Source: Thermoplasmatota archaeon (GTDB lineage Archaea; Thermoplasmatota; Thermoplasmata; UBA10834). From it: a DNA stretch of 5,856 nucleotides. The notes beneath the pieces were generated by a model that searched no databases, was not told the origin of the DNA, and saw only the letters and a list, made by a program, of their open reading frames with translations. This document shows positions 1-4,759 of the stretch, one piece after another; within the stretch, counting starts at the first letter, position 1; each line of letters opens with the position of its first letter. Location of the stretch: assembly GCA_030836605.1 (NCBI GenBank), contig JAUPMC010000128.1, positions 1 to 5,856 of the forward strand. The letters run 5' to 3'. The translations under genes were made by a program, and so were the position numbers.

Positions 1-660
1 CCGGGACAGGCGCTTCTTGACGAGCGCGCTCGTCTCCGGCTCCTCGTGCGGCAGCAGGACGGGGTTCCTTCCGACGAGCGTGACCTTCGTGCCTATGGCC
101 GAGAAGAAGTGGGCGAACTCGCACCCGATGTAGCCCCCGCCGAGGATGACTATGCTCCTGGGCTGCTCCTCGATGTCGAACACGGTCCTGTAGGTGAGGT
201 ACTTGGCCTTGTCCAGGCCTGGTATGTTCGGCACGGCCGCCCGGGCGCCGGACGCGATGACTATCTTGGGGGCCCGGATGGTCTCCTTGCCGACCTGCAG
301 GGTGTAGTCGGACACGAAGCTGCCTGTGACGGGGTACAGGTCCAAGCCGTGCGCGTGCTTCGCGCCCTCCTCCATCTCGTGCCTGCCGTTGAGGACTATG
401 TCCCACATGCGCTTCTTGACGAGCTTGTAGTCGACCCCCGCGAGGTCGAGCCTGACGCCTATGGACGCCGCCGCCTCAGCCTCGCGTATGACATCTGCGA
501 CATGGATGAGGACCTTGGACGGTATGCAACCCCTGTTCAGGCATGTCCCCCCGAGCGGGCCCTCCTCGACGACCGCGACCCTCTCGCCCCTCTGGAGCGG
601 CAGGTCCACGATGTTCATGCCCGCGCCCGACCCGATGACGATCAGCCCGTACTCCTTCAT
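1..660 (-). CDS. FAD-dependent pyridine nucleotide-disulfide oxidoreductase, dihydrolipoamide dehydrogenase-like (3' end outside window)
   Basis: Translating the minus strand from the ATG at 658-660 gives 220 uninterrupted residues to the window edge, roughly half of a usual 450-480 residue family member. Residues 5-35 form the FAD-binding beta-alpha-beta fold (GSGAG at 10-14). The redox-active disulfide motif GGTCLNRGCIPSK is at 37-49, with cysteines 40 and 45. A second Rossmann motif, GGGYIGCE (174-181), begins the NAD(P) domain. By family knowledge such enzymes pass electrons between NAD(P)H, FAD and a disulfide, as in the E3 subunit of 2-oxoacid dehydrogenases, in the cytoplasm. Oddities: the third glycine of the FAD GxGxxG is Met15, and the acidic residue expected after the second Rossmann strand is replaced by Gly197-Arg198, which hints at NADPH use. 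The C-terminal His-Glu region that would separate lipoamide from mercuric reductase is not visible, and no E1/E2 gene is adjacent, so the substrate is undetermined. GGGGATC at 664-670 on the minus strand is a plausible ribosome site for this start. Confidence 0.
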   Translation of the reverse strand, partial: MKEYGLIVIGSGAGMNIVDLPLQRGERVAVVEEGPLGGTCLNRGCIPSKVLIHVADVIREAEAAASIGVRLDLAGVDYKLVKKRMWDIVLNGRHEMEEGAKHAHGLDLYPVTGSFVSDYTLQVGKETIRAPKIVIASGARAAVPNIPGLDKAKYLTYRTVFDIEEQPRSIVILGGGYIGCEFAHFFSAIGTKVTLVGRNPVLLPHEEPETSALVKKRLSR

Positions 661-692
661 CTCGATCCCCGTCCCTGAATCGGGTCCGGGGG

Positions 693-702
693 CAATAAAC
701 TT
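693..702 (-). promoter_or_regulatory. TATA-like element for the oxidoreductase gene
   Basis: On the minus strand this reads AAGTTTATTG, an AT-rich island in GC-rich DNA. It is centred about 37 bases before the ATG at 660. An archaeal start site about 25 bases downstream would leave a leader of some 10 bases that still includes the GGGGATC ribosome site. The position fits an archaeal box A; it is inferred from spacing and composition only. Confidence 0.5.
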
Positions 703-735
703 CAGGCGAACACACCCCGCGGTCAGGCGCAGCCA

Positions 736-744
736 TTGAATAAT
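736..744 (+). promoter_or_regulatory. TATA-like element for the 75-residue protein gene
   Basis: TTGAATAAT is the only AT-rich stretch upstream of the plus-strand ATG at 774. It is centred about 34 bases before it, implying a leader of under 12 bases. With the element at 693-702 it makes 661-773 a compact divergent promoter region. Spacing and composition are the only evidence. Confidence 0.4.
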
Positions 745-773
745 CGGTGAGACGCTATACGGGCGGTGGTCAA

Positions 774-1001
774 ATGGGCAGGCTCGAGCTACCGTTACCG
801 AAGCTGGGCAGAGGGACCCAGTTCCTGGACTCGTCGGCCGAGAGGATGCGGGACATGATCAGGTCGAAGGTCCCGGAGGAGTACCGCGCGTCTATAGTCG
901 TCCGGCCGTTCAAGAGGAGGGGCTCGTCCGGCCTGTCGGTCGAGTACGACGACGCAGCCGAGCGGTTCGTCCTGGCTGCGCTGGAGCAGCCTGAGGGATA
1001 G
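774..1001 (+). CDS. Small hypothetical protein, 75 residues
   Basis: I do not recognise this protein. The chosen start is the ATG at 774, preceded by GGTGGT (765-770), a good match to an archaeal ribosome-binding site; an in-frame GTG at 747 would add nine residues but lies almost on the TATA-like element. The product begins MGRLELPLP, is soluble and charged, has no cysteine, no signal peptide and no membrane segment. A helical stretch (about residues 20-33) is followed by a likely strand (RASIVVRPF, about 38-46), a basic turn KRRGSSG and a second likely strand (LSVEYD), then a helix rich in alanine, suggesting a small alpha/beta fold. Codon use matches the neighbours (G or C at nearly every third position), which supports real coding. 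It is transcribed divergently from the oxidoreductase and convergently with the candidate zinc microprotein, so no operon partner suggests a role. Confidence 0.65.
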   Translation: MGRLELPLPKLGRGTQFLDSSAERMRDMIRSKVPEEYRASIVVRPFKRRGSSGLSVEYDDAAERFVLAALEQPEG

Positions 1002-1010
1002 GCCGGCCCG

Positions 1011-1124
1011 TCAGACCTTCTTCTTGTGGACGGGGCACGCGTATCCCAGCTTGCAGTACCTGCACTTCTCCTCCTTGACGGGGGCTATGGCCTTCCTGAG
1101 CCGGCCGTACTTGCGCCTCGGCAG
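1011..1124 (-). CDS. Candidate zinc-finger microprotein, 37 residues, non-canonical start
   Basis: On the minus strand an open frame ends with TGA at 1011-1013 and encodes a basic tail containing CRYCKLGYACPVH, that is C-x2-C-x5-C-x2-H, a spacing typical of small zinc-binding knuckles. Before it is a basic stretch, PRRKYGRLRKA, and after it the end HKKKV. No ATG, GTG or TTG occurs in this frame downstream of the kinase stop codon; the best start is a CTG at 1122-1124, which would give Cys21, Cys24, Cys30 and His33. A TATA-like element at 1157-1164 is spaced correctly for a short-leader transcript starting just before that CTG. The metal motif, the strong basic bias and the promoter spacing argue for a real gene, possibly nucleic-acid binding; the lack of a normal start argues against it or points to a decayed gene or a sequence error. 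It would lie immediately downstream of the sensor kinase on the same strand. Confidence 0.4.
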   Translation of the reverse strand: MPRRKYGRLRKAIAPVKEEKCRYCKLGYACPVHKKKV

Positions 1125-1156
1125 GGTATCCCGGCCCCGAGAACGGCTCGACCGTA

Positions 1157-1164
1157 CAAATAAC
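1157..1164 (-). promoter_or_regulatory. AT-rich element: TATA box of the microprotein or terminator of the kinase gene
   Basis: The minus strand reads GTTATTTG within GC-rich DNA, 16 bases past the kinase stop codon and about 36 bases before the candidate CTG start of the microprotein. The spacing matches the other TATA-like elements in this window, but a T-rich stretch just after a stop codon could equally help end archaeal transcription. The sequence does not separate the two readings. Confidence 0.35.
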
Positions 1165-1179
1165 CCTGTGCCGAGGGGC

Positions 1180-3336
1180 TCAGTCCGCCTTCGGCAGCAG
1201 GATGTTGAACACGCAACCCTTGGACGGGTCCCTCGGGACGATGTCCGAGACCCACATCTTTCCGCCGTACCGCTCGACTATGCTCTTCGCGGCCGCGAGG
1301 CCTATCCCGAAGCCCCCGGCCAGCTCCGACCGGGACTTCTTGGTCATCATCAGGACCTCCGCCTTGAGCGGGTCGGGGATGGACCGGTCAGGGTCCGCGA
1401 CCTTGACCCACCACTGATGCCTCCCGGCATCCTTCTTGACCTCCGCGGTCACGGACAGGCTCGCCCCCTGCTTCCTCGCGGAGCGCGCGGCCGCGGCGAA
1501 GAGGTTCATGAAGGCGTCCTTGAGCATCGGGTCCGCGTTCACTAGCGCCGGCCCCTCGGGTATCTCGACGGAGACCTCCAGGGTCCTCCCGGGGGACCGG
1601 GTCCTGGCCTCCGAGACCGCGCCCGCGAGCACCTGGCGCAGGTCCGCCCTGCCGGGCCTCTGGTAGCCGCTCTCCCTCAGCCTCGCGAGCGTCCGGACCG
1701 TGTCGACGAGGAACATGATGTTGTCCACCTGGGAGTATGTCCTGTCGACCGCCTGGACGGCCTCGGGCGGGAGCCCCTCCATGCGCCTCAGCCCCTCGAC
1801 ATACGCCATGACAGGGGTGGTGTAGTTCGCGATGTCGTGCGTGAGCAGGTCCATGTGGAGCTGCATCTGGTCCCTCGTGCTCGACACCTCGCTCAGGAGC
1901 TTCGCGTTCTCCATCGCGACCGCGGCGTGGTTCGCGAACATGGTGGCGACCTCGAGGTCCTCGTTCGAGAAGGTGTCCGGCGGGTACTTGAGCAGCTCGA
2001 TGACCCCGAGGACGTCCTTCCTGCCCAGGATGGGCACGGCGAGCATGCGCGAGTGCGTGGCCGGTGTGCCCGGTATGTAGGACCCCCGGCCGTCCGCCTC
2101 CGTGTCGAGTATGATCTCCGCCCTCTTGGTCCGGGCGACATGCCCGACATAGCCCTCCTCCGGGGGGAAGTCCCTGTCCCCCATGACCTCGGAGGCGTAC
2201 GGGCCTGTCGCGTAGACCGGGTTGCCGACCTTGCGGCTCCAGTCGAAGGCGTAGAACGCGAGCTCGTTGCACGGGATGAGCTCGACCATCTTCTCCGAGA
2301 TGATCCTGTACATCTCCGAGCTCTCTATCTCCTTCTGGAGGCTCGCGGCGGTCTCTATCAGGGCGCTCTGCGCCCTGGAGCGTATGCTGAGCTTCTCGAA
2401 CAGCTCCACGTTCTCCATGATCCTGACGATGTTCGCGCCGAAGTCCTCGGCGATGCTGACCTCGTCCGGCGTGAAAGGGGTCGGGCCGGACGTGTCCCCT
2501 ATGAACAGTATGCCGAGGACGGAGTCGGGCCTCAGCAGGGGCACGGCTATGCAGTGGTCGAAGGCCATCTGCCCCAGTATCTTCCGCTTCTGCCCGAGGG
2601 ACCACACGGAGGACACGCATGTCCTGGGCTCGCGCTCCTTGATCGCCTCGGCCGCGAGCGGGAAGGAGGTGACGAACATCCTCGCGTCCTTGGATATGGC
2701 GACCCCTTTCGCCGAACAGCCGACGCACATGAGCTCCTCTGAGTCCTTGAGGTACCTGAAGACCGCCACGAAGTCGGCGTCGAAGTAGTCCATGGCGTTC
2801 CTGCAGAACCTAGCGAACGAGTGCTCCAGGTTCGACCTGTCCCCGGGGGCGCACGAGAGGCAGGTGACGAGCATGGACTGCATCTGCATGTGCTCCTCCA
2901 TCAGGAGGGCTATCTCGTCGCAGCCCACGTCGACCACGAAGGACGCGACCCTGCGGGCGCCCGAGGTGTTCGCGTCCGGGATCTTCTCCTGGACGAGGTC
3001 CACGAGTATGCGTCTGAGGAGGAGCTGGTTCCCGAGCATGCTGCTGAGGTTGAGGGCCCGGTGGTGCTCGGAGCGTATGTTGCTCCTGAGGACCTCGCGG
3101 GCCTTGACGGACTCGGGGTCATCTATGTGGTCCAGGAGCGCGAGCAGGTAGGCCCTGAGCCTCTCCGCCCTGACCTGGGGGGCCGCGACGCTCTCGGACA
3201 CCCGCGCGAAGGGCACCTTGCTGACCTCGGCAGCCCAGTCGGCGACGATGCGCTTCGTCTCGTCCCTGATGAGCTTCAGGACCTTGGCGTCCGTTGGCCC
3301 GTCCGTGAACGGTCCGAGGGGTCGGCGTGATACCAT
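1180..3336 (-). CDS. Soluble GAF-domain sensor histidine kinase with degenerate ATP-binding boxes
   Basis: The 718-residue protein has no membrane segment or signal peptide, so it should sense a cytoplasmic signal. Residues about 15-150 are helical and resemble the N-terminal domain of RsbR/RsbRD-type stress sensors (tentative). Two GAF domains follow, about 165-315 and 325-480, then a short coiled coil and an H-box with LLTHDIANY, where His500 is the expected phosphoacceptor. The ATPase domain runs from about 590 to the end, and its C-terminus (ERYGGKMWV, then VPRDPSKG) resembles methanogen-type kinases. The ATP site is unusual: in the N-box, Asn611 is followed by Ala615 where the magnesium-binding Asn is expected; the G1 box reads DPDRSIP at 648-654 instead of DxGxGIP; the G2 box GGFGIGL (674-680) is intact. 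Cysteines cluster at 139, 159, 162, 178, 204, 207, 240 and 262, including two CxxC pairs. GGAG at 3342-3345 lies five bases before the ATG. No response regulator is adjacent, so it is an orphan here; it is divergent to the cyclodeaminase family gene. Confidence 0.9.
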   Translation of the reverse strand: MVSRRPLGPFTDGPTDAKVLKLIRDETKRIVADWAAEVSKVPFARVSESVAAPQVRAERLRAYLLALLDHIDDPESVKAREVLRSNIRSEHHRALNLSSMLGNQLLLRRILVDLVQEKIPDANTSGARRVASFVVDVGCDEIALLMEEHMQMQSMLVTCLSCAPGDRSNLEHSFARFCRNAMDYFDADFVAVFRYLKDSEELMCVGCSAKGVAISKDARMFVTSFPLAAEAIKEREPRTCVSSVWSLGQKRKILGQMAFDHCIAVPLLRPDSVLGILFIGDTSGPTPFTPDEVSIAEDFGANIVRIMENVELFEKLSIRSRAQSALIETAASLQKEIESSEMYRIISEKMVELIPCNELAFYAFDWSRKVGNPVYATGPYASEVMGDRDFPPEEGYVGHVARTKRAEIILDTEADGRGSYIPGTPATHSRMLAVPILGRKDVLGVIELLKYPPDTFSNEDLEVATMFANHAAVAMENAKLLSEVSSTRDQMQLHMDLLTHDIANYTTPVMAYVEGLRRMEGLPPEAVQAVDRTYSQVDNIMFLVDTVRTLARLRESGYQRPGRADLRQVLAGAVSEARTRSPGRTLEVSVEIPEGPALVNADPMLKDAFMNLFAAAARSARKQGASLSVTAEVKKDAGRHQWWVKVADPDRSIPDPLKAEVLMMTKKSRSELAGGFGIGLAAAKSIVERYGGKMWVSDIVPRDPSKGCVFNILLPKAD

Positions 3337-3372
3337 GACAACTCCGTCCGGGTCCGAGCGCCCGGAGTGGCT

Positions 3373-3397
3373 GGAATATGCCCTTGCGGCTTAAAAT
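3373..3397 (-). promoter_or_regulatory. Candidate TATA-like elements for the sensor kinase gene
   Basis: Two AT-rich islands are seen on the minus strand: ATTTTAA (3391-3397), centred about 58 bases before the ATG, and GCATATTCC (3373-3381), centred about 41 bases before it. The nearer one matches the spacing of the other promoters in the window and would give a leader of about 15 bases that includes the GGAG site. Only one need be functional. Confidence 0.4.
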
Positions 3398-3436
3398 CGC
3401 TTCGCTTTGGATTCCGGCAATCTGGTCGCACGAGGG

Positions 3437-3476
3437 CTCTCGAGAGGGCCCCCTCCAGGCGACGGGGAGGGGCCCC
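3437..3476. repeat. Palindrome plus GC-rich inverted repeat between divergent promoters
   Basis: CTCTCGAGAG at 3437-3446 is a perfect 10-base palindrome. Overlapping its last base is an inverted repeat: GGGCCCCCTCC (3446-3456) pairs with GGAGGGGCCCC (3466-3476) in 10 of 11 positions (one C-C mismatch) around a nine-base loop. It lies upstream of both the kinase and the cyclodeaminase family promoters, so it probably is in neither main transcript. An operator for a dimeric regulator is the simplest reading; no regulator is known for it. Confidence 0.5.
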
Positions 3477-3505
3477 GGACAATGGTAGCCTTTAGGTCGC
3501 ATACG

Positions 3506-3514
3506 CTTATATTT
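3506..3514 (+). promoter_or_regulatory. TATA box of the cyclodeaminase/alanine dehydrogenase gene
   Basis: CTTATATTT is the best archaeal TATA box in the window, centred 41 bases before the ATG at 3551. The start site predicted about 25 bases downstream falls near 3535-3538, giving a leader of about 15 bases. GGAG at 3537-3540 could act as a ribosome site, although its ten-base distance from the ATG is slightly long. Confidence 0.65.
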
Positions 3515-3550
3515 CGGCACCCGATAGCGCCTTCCCGGAGTTGTGTCACA

Positions 3551-4573
3551 ATGGCAACCCAACACGCTTCGGTGAAGACCCTTCTCCTCACGGGGAAGCA
3601 GGTCAAGAAGCTCCTTGACATGAAGGATGTGCTCGGCGCGGTCGAGAACGCCTTCAAGCACAAGGGGCTCGGCAAGGTACAGATGCCCCCAAAGGTCTAC
3701 CTTTTCTATGAGAAGTTCGACGGGGACCTGCGGACGATGCCCTCGTACGTCGAGGACATGGACGTGTCGGCGGTCAAGATCGTCAACGTCCACCCGCAGA
3801 ACGCGAAGAACTACGGCATGAGGACCGTCATGGCGACCCTGGTCCTCATCAACCCGCACACGGGCGCGCCCCTCGCGGTGATGGACGCGACCCACGTGAC
3901 GGACATGAGGACCGGCGGGGCGAGCGCGATCGCGTCGAAATACCTCGCGAGGCCCAACCCGAAGGTGCTCGGGATCATAGGCGCGGGGAACCAGGCGAGG
4001 ACGCAGCTGCTGGCGCTCCTGACGCAGTTCGGGAGGTTCGACGAGGTCAAGGTGTACGACCTGTACCCCGAGAAGGCCAAGGCCCTCGTGCGGGAGTTCA
4101 GGAGGCACTACAAGGACAGGGTCGGCAAGTTCGCCGTCGCCAAGGACGCGAAGGCGGCCGTGGTCGACTCCGACATCGTGGTCACATGCACGTCCTCCAG
4201 GGGCCCCATCGTCATGGACGAGTGGGTCAAGGACGGCACGCACATCAACTGCATAGGCGCGGACGCCCCGGGCAAGCAGGAGATGGACCCGAAGGTGCTC
4301 AAGAGGGCCCGCCTGGTCATAGACGACTGGGAGCAGGCGAGCCACTCGGGCGAGATCAACGTGCCCCTGTCGAAGGGCGAGCTCACGAAGGCGGACGTCA
4401 ACGCCGAGATAGGCGAGGTCGTCGCCGGGCTGAAGCCGGGCAGGGAGGACGACAAGCAGGTGACCGTGTTCTGCTCGACCGGGCTCGCGGTCCAGGACGC
4501 CCTCACCGCGAAGATCGCGTACGACCACGCCGTCGAGCAGAAGGTCGGCAGGTCGATGCAGATCGTCCTCTGA
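3551..4573 (+). CDS. Ornithine cyclodeaminase / mu-crystallin family protein, probable archaeal-type alanine dehydrogenase
   Basis: The complete 340-residue product has the usual family length (about 320-350). Family members are cytoplasmic NAD(P)-dependent enzymes that deaminate amino acids: ornithine to proline with ammonia release, or alanine to pyruvate reversibly in the Archaeoglobus-type alanine dehydrogenase. Visible motifs: Arg61 and MPSY (63-66) and Lys76 in VKIVNVHPQN (75-84), the substrate region; DMRTGGASAIA (118-128); the Rossmann motif GIIGAGNQA (141-149); GADAPGKQEMD (236-246) with Asp238 at the expected catalytic position; and the C-terminal STGLAVQDA (309-317). The last two read more like the alanine dehydrogenase branch than true ornithine cyclodeaminase, but substrate cannot be settled by eye. 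The ATG at 3551 is chosen over an upstream in-frame ATG at 3407 because the TATA box at 3506-3514 lies between them and the extra 48 codons do not look like family sequence. It is transcribed alone, away from the kinase. Confidence 0.92.
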   Translation: MATQHASVKTLLLTGKQVKKLLDMKDVLGAVENAFKHKGLGKVQMPPKVYLFYEKFDGDLRTMPSYVEDMDVSAVKIVNVHPQNAKNYGMRTVMATLVLINPHTGAPLAVMDATHVTDMRTGGASAIASKYLARPNPKVLGIIGAGNQARTQLLALLTQFGRFDEVKVYDLYPEKAKALVREFRRHYKDRVGKFAVAKDAKAAVVDSDIVVTCTSSRGPIVMDEWVKDGTHINCIGADAPGKQEMDPKVLKRARLVIDDWEQASHSGEINVPLSKGELTKADVNAEIGEVVAGLKPGREDDKQVTVFCSTGLAVQDALTAKIAYDHAVEQKVGRSMQIVL

Positions 4574-4587
4574 GCGCGGGGATCATC

Positions 4588-4616
4588 CCAAACCCTTCCA
4601 AACCCCCATCTCTTTT
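4588..4616 (+). terminator. Possible T-rich transcription end after the cyclodeaminase family gene, with a short direct repeat
   Basis: CCAAACCC occurs at 4588-4595 and again at 4598-4605, a ten-base period, then TCTTTT (4611-4616). A weak hairpin GGGA-TCA-TCCC lies just before (4579-4589). Archaea end transcription at T-rich tracts, so this pyrimidine-rich stretch 15-43 bases past the stop codon is a plausible terminator; the signal is weak. Confidence 0.3.
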
Positions 4617-4638
4617 GAGCCCCTTGTCCGAGTTAGCG

Positions 4639-4653
4639 CCGTTTCGGCAACGG
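4639..4653. repeat. Short perfect inverted repeat in intergenic DNA
   Basis: CCGTT-TCGGC-AACGG forms a five-base-pair stem with a five-base loop in the gap between the cyclodeaminase family gene and the protease gene. An 8-base palindrome, ATCGCGAT, follows at 4666-4673. Both could be operator half-sites or chance; no RNA gene is recognisable here. Confidence 0.3.
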
Positions 4654-4706
4654 TTAAGAGCACAAATCGCGATACGACGCGGGGGCGTGTGAGCGTGCTC
4701 GGGGCG

Positions 4707-4712
4707 TTTTTT
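4707..4712 (+). promoter_or_regulatory. T6 tract before the protease gene: terminator or TATA-like element
   Basis: Six T residues follow a GC-rich run (4676-4706) containing the small inverted repeat GAGC-GT-GCTC (4691-4700). As a terminator it would stop read-through from upstream. As the AT-rich part of a promoter it would place a start near 4736, about 24 bases before the TTG start of the protease and keeping the GGGGG ribosome site in the leader. No better promoter is seen close to the protease; TTAAG at 4654-4658 is a more distant alternative. Confidence 0.3.
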
Positions 4713-4759
4713 CAGAGGGGACTCATGGCCACCAAGTGACATCGAAAGGGGGAACAAAG

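Noticed and set aside
46..678. A 210-codon open frame on the plus strand opposite the oxidoreductase
   Set aside because: The minus strand encodes clear FAD, disulfide and NAD(P) motifs; the plus-strand translation has none.
1388..2728. A 446-codon open frame on the minus strand within the kinase gene
   Set aside because: It is an alternative frame of the kinase, rich in Arg, Gly and His, with no recognisable domain.
3407..3550. A 48-codon upstream extension of the cyclodeaminase family gene
   Set aside because: It would start before the TATA box at 3506-3514 and read through the GC-rich inverted repeat; family members start near the ATG at 3551.
3119..4528. A 469-codon open frame on the minus strand opposite the cyclodeaminase family gene
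   Set aside because: Its composition is Arg, Gly, His, Val and Asp-rich, typical of the antisense of GC-rich coding DNA, and it spans the divergent intergenic region; the plus strand has clear family motifs.
4620..4700. Possible tRNA or small RNA in the gap before the protease
   Set aside because: There is a small hairpin and a palindrome, but no tRNA T-loop or acceptor pairing and no extended fold that I can trace.
4736..4759. GTG at 4736 as the start of the protease
   Set aside because: It lacks a well-spaced ribosome site, while the TTG at 4760 has GGGGG seven bases upstream and gives a normal signal peptide. It remains possible if the transcript is leaderless.
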